Below are positions 7,803 to 16,514 of a stretch of DNA of 64,000 bases, one piece after another (the stretch's first letter is position 1; each line of letters starts with the position of its first letter). The position numbers and the translations under genes were made by a program. The stretch is taken from contig VRUJ01000019.1 in the NCBI GenBank assembly GCA_019456165.1, positions 1-64,000 on the forward strand. The letters are read 5' to 3'. A model generated the notes under the pieces. The model did no database searches and had not been told where the DNA came from. It saw only the letters and a list, made by a program, of their open reading frames with translations. This DNA comes from Chloroflexota bacterium (GTDB taxonomy: Bacteria; Chloroflexota; Anaerolineae; Anaerolineales; UBA11579).

Positions 7803-9218
7803 TCAACTGGTCTCCGTTTTACCCATTTTGAAACCCAGCCAGAAAATGAGGGCAATGAAAATAAAGAAGATGAGGGTCAAAACTCCCGTCACCTGTGAAG
7901 TGTAAGCTAATGGTGGGATATACCAGTACGGGCTGGGATCAGCAGCTACTCTGAAAATAAAATCGCCACTGCGAGCTAATTCTCGAATCGCTCCCATCAA
8001 CCCCATTGTATAGATTGCCAAAGCAGGAAGAAAAATTAGTGTGTATTGGGCGCGCACATCAATTTTCCCCCAAGCAATTTTCCCTGTCGCCAGCGCCCTA
8101 CGGTAAACTAAATATGTTACAAAAGTTAGAATTACAATCGCTGTTACGGCAATTGCCTTTGCCATCATCATGCCTAAAAACGCGAAATTGGCTGGAATTG
8201 CAAGCTCTGTGATACTCATATTCCCGGTAGGAGAAGAAGTCAGATCGGGCAAGAATGCTTGGGGAGTAATCCAGATTGCTGTGCCGATGAACATAATAGC
8301 AAATGAAGTTTTCATCAGCTTAGCGAAACGCTCGCCTCCCTGGATGCGTTTAATGCTCAACCACATATAATAGTTTGCACCCAAAAACATTAGACCGACC
8401 AATACACCCTGTATTTCAAAGAACCAGGATAATTTATCCGCCATAAGTAGGGTGCTGATGGAGGCGTCGTAATGGAATAATTCTTTGGCATAGATGTATC
8501 CGGCAACTGGTATTATCATCATCGTGCCCGTCCCAATGAAATTTCCTATGTACCCCATCCAGTCATAGAAAGCTTTATCCTCATCGTTTTTAGCAGAAAG
8601 GAACATAAATGCGGCAAATAAAGCGACCACGAAACCACCAAAGGTGAGGTTGCCTATAAAGCGGTGGAGATTTAACCCGCTCCAACTTGGATTGTTTACC
8701 AATTCCCAAAGAGAAGCTCCCGACAAATCGATATCTTTCGGTGGGGTTAACATGAAGGAAGCTACTGAATTCATGACCAGCATCAGTACAGTGCCTACAA
8801 TATTTAGCAGTACGCCTAAAAGAATGTGCCATTTCTTCTTTATCCCAGAATTCAAGGACCCCCATGAGTAGTAGTAAGTGTACATTACTGCGCTTTCAAT
8901 TAAGATCAGAAGGCCATATGCTCCAAAGATAGGGAAAAACAGCTCCATCAGATAATTAGTGCTGGATTGGAAAGGACCCATGAGGATAAATGCAAAGATG
9001 ACACCAAAAGCGGCTGTGAAACTATAAGCGATGCTCACAGCCTTCATCATTTCTCGAGCCAATCTTTCAAACCTGGCATCCTGATTACGGAAACCAAGAT
9101 ATTCGGAGATAACGATGAAAATCGGCGCTCCGAGGATAAACGCGGCAAAAAAGAGATGTAATTGGGCTGCCGCCCAAATAACAGTGCGGGCGCCTAAGAT
9201 AGGGATGTCTATAGTCAT
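7803..9218 (-). CDS. Cytochrome bd-type oxidase subunit I (CydA-like), no CydB partner
   Basis: 471 aa with about nine membrane helices. H21 (QLHLFF), H185 (NLHRFIGN) and E108 (LIESAVMY) correspond to the E. coli CydA residues His19, His186 and Glu107. By hand alignment the position of E. coli Glu99 is Ala or Tyr here. The GRQPW-type segment of canonical CydA is replaced by GLMGAIRELAR, so the Q-loop region differs. No cydB gene is present anywhere in the window; instead it is flanked by a cupredoxin and a membrane cytochrome c. It therefore belongs to the CydB-less CydA-like relatives. O2 (or NO) reduction is likely from the conserved heme ligands, but the electron donor may be cytochrome c or cupredoxin instead of quinol. 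The start codon overlaps the cupredoxin stop (TAATG). Confidence 0.85.
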   Translation of the reverse strand: MTIDIPILGARTVIWAAAQLHLFFAAFILGAPIFIVISEYLGFRNQDARFERLAREMMKAVSIAYSFTAAFGVIFAFILMGPFQSSTNYLMELFFPIFGAYGLLILIESAVMYTYYYSWGSLNSGIKKKWHILLGVLLNIVGTVLMLVMNSVASFMLTPPKDIDLSGASLWELVNNPSWSGLNLHRFIGNLTFGGFVVALFAAFMFLSAKNDEDKAFYDWMGYIGNFIGTGTMMIIPVAGYIYAKELFHYDASISTLLMADKLSWFFEIQGVLVGLMFLGANYYMWLSIKRIQGGERFAKLMKTSFAIMFIGTAIWITPQAFLPDLTSSPTGNMSITELAIPANFAFLGMMMAKAIAVTAIVILTFVTYLVYRRALATGKIAWGKIDVRAQYTLIFLPALAIYTMGLMGAIRELARSGDFIFRVAADPSPYWYIPPLAYTSQVTGVLTLIFFIFIALIFWLGFKMGKTETS

Positions 9219-9655
9219 TATGGAACCACCGTGAGAGTGCCGACCATTCCGCGGTCAGAGTGATTGCTGATTGGGCAGGTAATGACATATTCACCTGGGG
9301 CTAGCGTGATGATCCAATCGTATGTACGTCCAATGCCAACTCGGGGGGATTTCTCATCGAAATCTTCCCCTTCGATACGGAAATCGTGAGTGTACCGCCC
9401 GGCGTTGATTAATGTAAAAGTTACCTCACCAGCGGTAACTAGGATGTCAGCAGGGGAGAGTTCGAAATCCTTAAGTTCGATCTGAACTGAATTCCCAGTT
9501 GAAACTTGTTCGCCAACCGATGGTGATGCCGGTGCACTGCTGCCATCTGAGGCAGCCAACTGCCTCGGCACTCCAGGAGCCTCTCCGCATGCGAGAGTAA
9601 CTAGGAGTATTGTGATAATTACTGTTATTATGAATTTTACGGATTGGTTTTGCAA
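9218..9655 (-). CDS. Type 1 cupredoxin lipoprotein
   Basis: 145 aa. A signal peptide ends in LVTLAC (C23), so it is probably lipid-anchored outside the membrane. A Ser/Ala/Pro-rich linker leads to a plastocyanin-like fold with a full set of type 1 copper ligands: H90 (RYTHDF), C127 (VITCPIS), H132 and M137 (NHSDRGM). It is the first gene of the oxidase operon and is translationally coupled to cydA, so it is the obvious soluble electron carrier for that complex. Confidence 0.85.
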   Translation of the reverse strand: MQNQSVKFIITVIITILLVTLACGEAPGVPRQLAASDGSSAPASPSVGEQVSTGNSVQIELKDFELSPADILVTAGEVTFTLINAGRYTHDFRIEGEDFDEKSPRVGIGRTYDWIITLAPGEYVITCPISNHSDRGMVGTLTVVP

Positions 9656-9679
9656 GATAGACCTCCAAGTATATAACTG

Positions 9680-9713
9680 GGACTGACTCCCTCAGTGAGA
9701 GGAGAGTCAGTCC
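9680..9713 (-). terminator. Strong hairpin between the two cupredoxin genes
   Basis: GGACTGACTC at 9680-9689 pairs perfectly with GAGTCAGTCC at 9704-9713 around a 14-base loop that can extend the stem by CC/CTC pairing. There is no clear U tract on either strand. With the next hairpin it separates the cupredoxin lipoprotein gene at 9789 from the oxidase operon, so it may terminate or attenuate transcription. Confidence 0.5.
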
Positions 9714-9727
9714 TTCTAATAACTAAC

Positions 9728-9770
9728 CCTATCTCAATACATAGGAGGATGGAGAATGGATTGAGATAGG
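9728..9770 (-). terminator. Second hairpin downstream of the cupredoxin lipoprotein gene
   Basis: CCTATCTCAAT (9728-9738) and ATTGAGATAGG (9760-9770) form a perfect 11-bp stem with a 21-base loop, 18 bases beyond the stop at 9789. There is no U run. It is a likely 3' end or RNA-processing structure for the gene at 9789-10352. Confidence 0.5.
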
Positions 9771-9788
9771 AACAAGGTTAGAATTAGT

Positions 9789-10352
9789 TTAGTTGGGCAA
9801 TGACAAAATGATCATGCTCATCGTGGGTTCGTGCTCATCACAGTGCAATGTGTAGTAACCGGCCTGGTCGGCAGTGAAGCTGATGTTGTATTCTCGGCCA
9901 CGGTTCATGGTTAATTCAGTACTTGCAACGGTTGAGCCATCCGGAGCTTCCAGCCAAATGGTGTGTTCGTCGCCATTGATTACGAAAGTTCGCAATGTGA
10001 CGCTATCTCCGACTGCAACGGTCAGAGCGGAGGGGCTGAACAGATAGGTTGAAACTTGCCATTTGTCGGGGTTATCTGCATCGTATTCTCCAGCGGGTTT
10101 GAAGCGATAGCCGTCTGAAAGCGTGGTCGGGTCTACGCTCGGCTGTTCAATCCCATCTGTAGCGCCTTTGATCTCGATGATGCTGATGTCAAAGGTTACT
10201 GTACTGGCATCTAGGCCCAATCCAGTGGAGGCGGGCACATCGCTGGATTCTAAGTCCGATACTCTGGCTTCTAAGTCGGCATCCCCGCCACATGCGGAAA
10301 GGATTGCGCCGACAAACAACAACAAAACACTGGTAATTAGGATCTTCTTCAT
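9789..10352 (-). CDS. Cupredoxin-domain lipoprotein (nitrosocyanin/CoxB-like ligand set)
   Basis: 187 aa from the ATG at 10352, preceded by AAGGAG at a good distance; a longer in-frame start has no such site. The signal peptide ends LSAC (C21). A short heptad-like stretch (DLEARVSDLESSD) precedes a cupredoxin domain. Copper ligands are visible as H130 (GDEHTIW), C171, H174 and M178 (LHCDEHEPTM). The single cysteine argues against a binuclear CuA site. It is divergent from the two-component system across a palindromic spacer and just upstream of the oxidase operon, so it is probably part of the same respiratory or copper/NO-related function. Confidence 0.8.
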   Translation of the reverse strand: MKKILITSVLLLFVGAILSACGGDADLEARVSDLESSDVPASTGLGLDASTVTFDISIIEIKGATDGIEQPSVDPTTLSDGYRFKPAGEYDADNPDKWQVSTYLFSPSALTVAVGDSVTLRTFVINGDEHTIWLEAPDGSTVASTELTMNRGREYNISFTADQAGYYTLHCDEHEPTMSMIILSLPN

Positions 10353-10450
10353 CTTTTGTTTCTCCTTATTATTAAAATTGTTGATTAGAAAATATACATA
10401 GATTATGGTGGACGGGCTTGTAATTGCCAACGTACCAAAGTCGGAAAATC

Positions 10451-10508
10451 TTTAAGACCAAGGTCTAAAGTTCCTTAAGACTAAAGTCTTAAGGATTCTT
10501 AGACCAAA
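10451..10508. promoter_or_regulatory. Palindrome cluster between divergent genes
   Basis: CCTTAAGAC-TAAA-GTCTTAAGG (10473-10494) is a near-perfect 22-bp palindrome. Just before it, AGACC-AA-GGTCT (10455-10466) is a smaller one, and CTTAGACC follows at about 10499-10505. The repeated AGAC/GTCT half-sites suggest operator sites for a dimeric regulator, most simply the LuxR-type regulator encoded at 11984, controlling both the cupredoxin lipoprotein and its own operon. A hairpin in the transcript is the alternative. Confidence 0.5.
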
Positions 10509-10569
10509 ACCTATATTATTCCGGAAGATTCAAGGGTACAATAATGCAATCCTTGCCAAAAGTGCTATT

Positions 10570-11991
10570 ATGTTTTCCTTGCCACAGCTCACACTTTCGC
10601 GTCAGTTTATGCTGGTCAGTTTTTTGATTTTGCTGTCTGGAATGTTGATAATCGGCATTTTCCTGACACAGCAAATCGAAATGAGGGTCATAAACCAAAC
10701 TACAGCAGTAACAGCCTTGTACGTAGATAGCTTTGTCTCCCCCAGGCTGCAAGGCCTTGAAGAAAACAGCGTATTAGAAATCCAACAGATCATAGAGCTA
10801 GACCAACTGTTGTTGGAAACACCTTTAGGGCAGCAAATCGTGGCTTTCAAAGTGTGGTCTCCAGAAGGTCAGATCATTTACAGCCAGAATCGAGATTTAA
10901 TTGGGCGTCGTTATACAATCGACGAAAATCTGGCAAGCGCTTTTGCCGGTCATGTAGAATCAGAGATCAGCGAGTTGGATAAGCCAGAGCATGAAAGTGA
11001 AAGCCGCTATTGGGATCGGCTAATTGAAACATATGCTCCCGTAAGAGCAGACAGCAGTGGCGAGGTGATAGCAGTTTCGGAGTTTTACCGCTTACCTGAT
11101 GAACTGATCGCAGATGTAGAGGTGGCGCGCATTCAAAGTTGGGTTGTTGTGGCTGTTTCAACCCTGATTATGTATTGGCTATTGACAGGTTTGGTTGGCC
11201 GGGCGAGCAAGACAATCCTTAAACAGCAGGATGAATTGAGGGATAAGGTTACTCAGTTAAGTGAAATACTGGCACAGAACCGGCAGCTGCACAGCAGAGT
11301 TAGACGAGCTGCAGGGCGTACTACTGCATTGAACGAGCGTTTCTTGCGCCGTATCTCAAGCGACCTGCATGATGGACCTGCCCAAGACCTATCCTTGGCT
11401 CTTTTACGGATTGATGCCCTTGCTGAGGCGTGCGTAAAATGTGAGGTATTGGTTGCAGAAGGGCGGCCGGTTGCTGAGGATTTCGAAATAATGGAGAATG
11501 CCCTCAAGTCAAGCATGAAGGAAATTCGCACTATCTCAGCGGGACTGCGACTACCTGAGCTTGAGACCTTTAGCCCGGCAGAGGTGGCCGCTCGTGCAAT
11601 CAGAGACTATAAACGCAAGACAAACCGTCCGGTAAAGTTAGATGATGACCATGCACCTGAAGCTGCCCCTGAACCAGTCAAAATTACGTTATATCGTATG
11701 GTTCAAGAGGCTCTGGTAAACGGTTTCCGCCATGCAGGTGGGGATGGCCAGTCAGTCCGGATTTGGGCAGAGGCTGGAGACTTGCAAATAGAAATAGCGG
11801 ATACCGGAAAAGGGTTCGATTCGCAAACTGTTTTAGGAGAAAGGCATTTGGGATTGGTCGGGATGCGAGAGCGTGTGGAGGTGTTGGGTGGCACTTTTTC
11901 TGTGAATACATCACCGGGTGGAGGCACCCACGTGCATGCAATAATCCCACTAGATCTCGTCGAGTATGCTCAAGCGATGGAAGATGGTTGA
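10570..11991 (+). CDS. NarL/LiaS-type sensor histidine kinase
   Basis: 473 aa. There are two membrane segments (about residues 12-32 and 189-207), with an extracytoplasmic sensor of about 150 residues between them that looks Cache-like (FKVWSPEGQIIYS). A coiled coil (213-250) leads to a HisKA_3 phosphoacceptor at H267 (SSDLHDGPAQDL). The HATPase part shows EALVNGFRHAG (N box), IADTGKGFD and LGLVGMRERVEVLGG. It autophosphorylates and hands phosphate to the response regulator whose start overlaps its stop by 8 bases. Sensor ligand unknown; the neighbours suggest oxygen, redox, copper or NO. Confidence 0.9.
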   Translation: MFSLPQLTLSRQFMLVSFLILLSGMLIIGIFLTQQIEMRVINQTTAVTALYVDSFVSPRLQGLEENSVLEIQQIIELDQLLLETPLGQQIVAFKVWSPEGQIIYSQNRDLIGRRYTIDENLASAFAGHVESEISELDKPEHESESRYWDRLIETYAPVRADSSGEVIAVSEFYRLPDELIADVEVARIQSWVVVAVSTLIMYWLLTGLVGRASKTILKQQDELRDKVTQLSEILAQNRQLHSRVRRAAGRTTALNERFLRRISSDLHDGPAQDLSLALLRIDALAEACVKCEVLVAEGRPVAEDFEIMENALKSSMKEIRTISAGLRLPELETFSPAEVAARAIRDYKRKTNRPVKLDDDHAPEAAPEPVKITLYRMVQEALVNGFRHAGGDGQSVRIWAEAGDLQIEIADTGKGFDSQTVLGERHLGLVGMRERVEVLGGTFSVNTSPGGGTHVHAIIPLDLVEYAQAMEDG

Positions 11992-12628
11992 ACCAATTCG
12001 TTTAATTATAGCCGATGACCATCCCTTGTTTTTGGAGGGGATCGTGCAATCGCTGAGCAGCCAGCCAGACATGAGCATTGTTGGGCAAGCCTCAAACGGC
12101 GAGGAAGCTTACGAATTTGTTGCAAAGGACTTACCGGATGTAGTTCTGCTGGATATCACTATGCCCGGTCAAGGGGGTATCGAAACTGCCAGGAAAATCT
12201 CAGCTGCATATCCCATCGTGCAGATAATTATGCTGACCGTATCAGAAGATGAAGATGATCTGATGGCTGCGCTTAAGGCAGGCGCGCGTGGTTATATCTT
12301 GAAGGGAGTTTCCGCAAGAGAATTGGCTAACGCGGTACGGACGGTTGCCAACGGTGAAACTTACATCTCCGCGCTTTTGGCTTCAAACTTGCTGGTAGAA
12401 CTTTCCCACTCCGATCAACCTGATCCTTTGAGTGAATTAACTATTAGGGAAAAGGAAATATTAGAATTAGTCGCCGAAGGGTTGACAAATATTGAGATTG
12501 GCGAACGGCTTCATCTGGCAGAAAAAACTGTCAAACACTACATGACCAATGTGATGCAGAAACTACACGTGCGCAGCCGCGTGGAGGCTGCTTTGCTGGT
12601 CCATAAAAAAAAACGGGATGATGGTTAA
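11984..12628 (+). CDS. NarL/FixJ-family response regulator
   Basis: 214 aa from the ATG at 11984, overlapping the kinase stop, so the pair is translationally coupled. The receiver domain has acidic residues D11/D12 and phospho-acceptor D57 (VVLLDITMPG). A LuxR-type HTH closes the protein (LTIREKEILELVAEG...IGERLHLAEKTVKHYMTNVMQKL). It binds DNA as a dimer after phosphorylation; the palindromes at 10451-10508 are plausible targets. A longer in-frame start at 11966 would lie further inside the kinase gene and is less likely. Confidence 0.92.
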   Translation: MVEPIRLIIADDHPLFLEGIVQSLSSQPDMSIVGQASNGEEAYEFVAKDLPDVVLLDITMPGQGGIETARKISAAYPIVQIIMLTVSEDEDDLMAALKAGARGYILKGVSARELANAVRTVANGETYISALLASNLLVELSHSDQPDPLSELTIREKEILELVAEGLTNIEIGERLHLAEKTVKHYMTNVMQKLHVRSRVEAALLVHKKKRDDG

Positions 12629-12897
12629 GCAATTAGTTTCAAAATGATTGGCATTTTTGGGAAGATATTAAATCAAACCAGCGGTCAAAATTCCATATTT
12701 GTTAAACTGTAGTGCAACAGGGGAAACCCTGATGTAAATGATTTCCCCAAGGACTCGTTTTGAAACTCCAAAAATAGCCTGATTACAAGAGATCATTAAA
12801 GATCTGACTCTGGTGACATTCGATAATTGCCCCAAAGAATGAATTATAATCAAATGATATAATTATTCAGAGCCATTCCTCCACGAGGCCATACTAG

Positions 12898-14682
12898 ATG
12901 ACCCAGGATATCGCCCTTACCCTTTTTATCATATTAGCAGCCGTAGTATTGTTCGCCACCGAAAAGCTGCGCGTGGATATGATCGCCATGCTTGTTCTGC
13001 TGACGGTTGCGCTCACTGGCCTGATTGAGCCAGGAGAAGTTTTTGCTGGATTTGCAAATACTGCCGTGATCACAGTTTGGGCTGTTTATATCGTCTCGGG
13101 GGGATTGTTCAAGACGGGGGTTGCCGATATTTTAGGCCAGCTCATTCTGCGCATCGCGGGGGATAAAGAAGCCAGATTAATTGTTGTGATCATGCTGACT
13201 TGCGGCATAATGTCAGCATTTATGAACAATGTGGGCGCCACAGCCATATTACTCCCTGCGGTGGTGAGCGTCGGCCGCCAGACAAATATTCCCGTATCAA
13301 AGCTTCTGATCCCACTCTCGTTCTCGTCATTGCTGGGTGGCACCATGACTCAAATTGGTACCCCAGCCAACATCCTGGCATCCGGCATCCTCGTTGATCG
13401 AGATCTGCCCACTTTTGGTTTCTTCGAATTCACCCCCATAGGTATTATCGTTTTGGCGACCGGTGTTCTATATATGCTATTTATTGGCCGGCGCCTGCTT
13501 CCAATACGGGAGGCTGCTGAGGACAGGGTAGATATATCCCAATTGCGCGAGTACGTCAGTGAGGTACGCGTACCGGCCCGCAGCCCCCTTGTTGGAAAAA
13601 CCCTGGCTCAATCTGGTTTAGGCGCTAAATACGATCTGACGGTAATTGCTATTGAAAGGGATGATGAGACTCCCATCGACCTGCACCGCGACACGGTCAT
13701 CCAAGTCAACGACCTGTTGATGGTGGAAGGGTCGGTGGAAAACTTGATGCGCGGACAGAGCAACCTGGGTTATACAATCGCTGCAGATCGACCGGCTAGC
13801 CTTGACCGCGTCGAATCAGAACAAATGCATATTATAGAAGCGACAATTGCTCCACGCTCAGGGATTGTTGGCAGCACTTTATTTGAAGCCCGTTTTCGAG
13901 ACAAATTTGGTTTTATGGTATTAGCTATTTGGCGTCAAGGTGAAATTATCACCCAACGCTTACGTGACGTAAGGCTGCAATTTGGAGACGCGCTACTCTT
14001 ACAAGGTCCTCGCAGGCTTCTGAACAACCTCCAAACTGGGGCCGATTTCTTGGTTTTGGAACCTGTACCTTTAGAAAACCTCCGCCAGAAAAAAGCTCCT
14101 ATTGCCATTGGTGTCCTGGTTTTAGTGCTCGGCTTAGTTATTTTTACTTCATTACACATCTCCACAGCAATGGTTATCGGGGCAATGCTGATGGTGCTCA
14201 CGGGCTGCCTAACCATGGATGAAGGTTATGAAAGCATCGATTGGCGCACAGTATTCTTGGTTGCCGGAATGCTTCCCCTAGGCACGGCCATGCAGAATAC
14301 CGGTACAGCCCGATATCTCGCTGATCTTGTCCTCAACCTGGTTGGTGATTTAGGACCGATAGCCGTTCTTGCAGGCATCTACATCCTTGCCGCGGTAATC
14401 ACCCAGCCTATGTCGAACGCAGCTGCAATGGTCCTGGTTGTCCCCATTGCGCTAGATACTGCCATGGCTCTAGATGCGAACCATCTCACCTTTACGATGG
14501 CTACAGTTATAGGCGCGGCAACCAGCTTTCTAACCCCTGTCGGGCATAAGGCAAATGTCTTGGTATTCGGTCCTGGGGGTTACCGCTTCTTCGATTACAC
14601 CCGCGTGGGCGCGCTTCTAACTCTAGCTTTGTTTATTGTCTCAATGATCGCGCTGCCCATCCTTTGGCCGCTATTTCCCTAG
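12898..14682 (+). CDS. SLC13/DASS-type permease with two TrkA-C domains
   Basis: 594 aa. Two groups of hydrophobic helices (residues 1-205 and about 400-594) flank two RCK_C/TrkA-C regulatory domains (about 215-300 and 300-385). The motifs SAFMNNVGATAILLP and GGTMTQIGTPANILASG are the paired clamshell signatures of divalent-anion:sodium symporters; the second half repeats them as TQPMSNAAAMVLVVP and TSFLTPVGHKANVLV. Relatives carry sulfate, dicarboxylates or similar anions with Na+. It is a single-gene unit. The gap 12629-12897 upstream is AT-rich with a TATAAT at 12858-12863 and no good -35. Confidence 0.88.
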   Translation: MTQDIALTLFIILAAVVLFATEKLRVDMIAMLVLLTVALTGLIEPGEVFAGFANTAVITVWAVYIVSGGLFKTGVADILGQLILRIAGDKEARLIVVIMLTCGIMSAFMNNVGATAILLPAVVSVGRQTNIPVSKLLIPLSFSSLLGGTMTQIGTPANILASGILVDRDLPTFGFFEFTPIGIIVLATGVLYMLFIGRRLLPIREAAEDRVDISQLREYVSEVRVPARSPLVGKTLAQSGLGAKYDLTVIAIERDDETPIDLHRDTVIQVNDLLMVEGSVENLMRGQSNLGYTIAADRPASLDRVESEQMHIIEATIAPRSGIVGSTLFEARFRDKFGFMVLAIWRQGEIITQRLRDVRLQFGDALLLQGPRRLLNNLQTGADFLVLEPVPLENLRQKKAPIAIGVLVLVLGLVIFTSLHISTAMVIGAMLMVLTGCLTMDEGYESIDWRTVFLVAGMLPLGTAMQNTGTARYLADLVLNLVGDLGPIAVLAGIYILAAVITQPMSNAAAMVLVVPIALDTAMALDANHLTFTMATVIGAATSFLTPVGHKANVLVFGPGGYRFFDYTRVGALLTLALFIVSMIALPILWPLFP

Positions 14683-14697
14683 AAACAATGGAAAAAA

Positions 14698-14720
14698 CCT
14701 GCTAATTCGAAGCCAGCAGG
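14698..14720 (+). terminator. Weak hairpin after the SLC13-type permease
   Basis: CCTGCT (14698-14703) pairs with AGCAGG (14715-14720), six base pairs with an 11-base loop, 13 bases after the stop. No U run follows, so termination would be inefficient. Confidence 0.3.
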
Positions 14721-14847
14721 ATGATTGAATAATTCTGCCTCAGGGTGGAAATTAATCGAGACTTCTCCTAGCTGATAATGCAACCAATATCTCTCAACCT
14801 ACCGTATAATCTATGCATACACTTATCGAAAATAGGAGAAATTGCGG

Positions 14848-16365
14848 GTGAGAGGTAAGCCTTTAACCCGTAGTGTAGTTATGGTAAAAGCGGACAAAGA
14901 CAATCAAGACGAGAAAGCGAAGTTCCCGCCGTTGAGCCTGGGTGAACTGCCAGATGTGATGCAGGCAGCGGTGGCACGCGTTGGCTGGAAGGAACTGACG
15001 CCGGTACAGGCTGGAGCGATCCCGTATATGCGCGCACGGGTGGACTTAATGGCGCAGGCGCGCACAGGCAGTGGTAAGACTGGTGCGTTCATCCTGCCTA
15101 TCTTGGAGCGAATCGATAGCAGCAAGAAGGCTTGCCAGGCGTTGGTGATGGTGCCCACACGTGAGCTGGCACAGCAGGTAAGCAGGGATGCCAAGAGCTT
15201 AACTGGCGATGCCGGTATGCGCACTGTAGCAGTATATGGCGGCAGCAGCTATAAACCCCAGTTGGAGGGATTTAAACGCGGCGCGCATTTGGTGGTTGGC
15301 ACTCCTGGGCGCGTATTGGATCACCTAATCAAGCGCAACCTAAAACTTGACCAATTGCAAATGCTGGTCTACGACGAGGCCGACCGCATGATGTCGATGG
15401 GCTTCTACCCGGATATGCTGCAGGTGCAGGAGTTCCTTCCGAAAAGACGTGTGAACGGGTACATGTTCTCGGCTACTTTCCCGGCAGCGGTAAAGCGGCT
15501 GGCGCAGCAATTTCTGGATCGGCCAGAATTCCTCAGTTTCAGCCAGGACCAGGTGCATGTCGAGGATACGCGCCACCAATATTACCTGACCCCAGGTATG
15601 GACAAAGACCGCGCCCTGGTGCGCATCATCGAGATCGAAAACCCCAACCAAACTCTCATCTTTTGTAACACCAAGGACCGCGTATACTATGTGACCCGCG
15701 TGCTGCAGCGTTTTGGCTACAACGCCGACCAGCTCAGTTCTGATCTCTCACAGAATGTGCGCGATAAGGTGCTGACGCGCCTGCGTGATGGTAAGCTGCG
15801 TTTCCTGGTGGCTACGGACGTGGCCGCTCGCGGTCTTGACATCCAGGACCTTTCACACGTGATCCAGTACGAGCCGCCTGATGATTTGGAAGCGTATATT
15901 CACCGCGCCGGGAGGACAGGCCGGGCAGGAGCTAGCGGGGTGGCGATCATGCTCGTCAACCACAATGAAAAGAAGCATATAAATCGCCTCAGCGCGCATT
16001 ACAACATTAAGTTCGAGGAACGCCCGCTGCCTTCAAACGAGGATGTGCAGAATTTGGTCTCACAACGCTTGACCGGCCAATTAGAGGCGCTCTTGCGAGG
16101 ACGCGACCGCCTGCAAACTGAACGCATGGCCCGCTTCGCTCCATTGGTGAAGCAGCTCAGCGAAGATGAAGACGGGCTGGCGCTGCTCACGATGCTGCTG
16201 GACGATACTTACCACGCCTGGATGCATAAGCCGCCTGAGCTGCCGCCGGTAGGCAGCAAAGCTACAAGGAAGAAAACGGGTGGCAGGCGTGGGAGAAAAT
16301 CTGGGGGTAAGGGTAGTCGCAGCAGGCAGGGGCAGCGTCGCAGAAGCAGTGGAAAGAGGAGCTAA
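14848..16365 (+). CDS. DEAD-box ATP-dependent RNA helicase
   Basis: About 505 aa with the full motif set: Q motif (ELTPVQAGAIP), Walker A (AQARTGSGKTG), PTRELAQQ, DEAD, SAT, and in the second RecA-like domain ATDVAARGLDI and HRAGRTGRAG. The last 40 residues are a Lys/Arg/Gly/Ser-rich tail for non-specific RNA binding. It remodels RNA duplexes in ribosome assembly or mRNA turnover, often in the cold. I prefer the GTG at 14848, nine bases after AGGAG at 14834-14838; a TTG at 14842 and an ATG at 14881 are alternatives. The gene is clearly more GC-rich than its neighbours and prefers C/G third positions, hinting at a separate origin or strong expression selection. Confidence 0.92.
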   Translation: MRGKPLTRSVVMVKADKDNQDEKAKFPPLSLGELPDVMQAAVARVGWKELTPVQAGAIPYMRARVDLMAQARTGSGKTGAFILPILERIDSSKKACQALVMVPTRELAQQVSRDAKSLTGDAGMRTVAVYGGSSYKPQLEGFKRGAHLVVGTPGRVLDHLIKRNLKLDQLQMLVYDEADRMMSMGFYPDMLQVQEFLPKRRVNGYMFSATFPAAVKRLAQQFLDRPEFLSFSQDQVHVEDTRHQYYLTPGMDKDRALVRIIEIENPNQTLIFCNTKDRVYYVTRVLQRFGYNADQLSSDLSQNVRDKVLTRLRDGKLRFLVATDVAARGLDIQDLSHVIQYEPPDDLEAYIHRAGRTGRAGASGVAIMLVNHNEKKHINRLSAHYNIKFEERPLPSNEDVQNLVSQRLTGQLEALLRGRDRLQTERMARFAPLVKQLSEDEDGLALLTMLLDDTYHAWMHKPPELPPVGSKATRKKTGGRRGRKSGGKGSRSRQGQRRRSSGKRS

Positions 16366-16514
16366 GGGGGAGAGTGGCTGCACAGGTTCAATTAATTGTA
16401 CAATTGCTCAATGACCCGCGTTCCTACCTGCAACTTCAGCGCCCCCTCGTATGAGAGCCGTAAACGAGTCCTATGGACTCATCCGACACTCACAGCCTCG
16501 CTACGCATTGGGTA

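Noticed and set aside
12668-12853. 61-codon minus-strand ORF in the gap before the SLC13-type permease gene
   Set aside because: No ribosome binding site, no family resemblance, and AT-rich intergenic composition.
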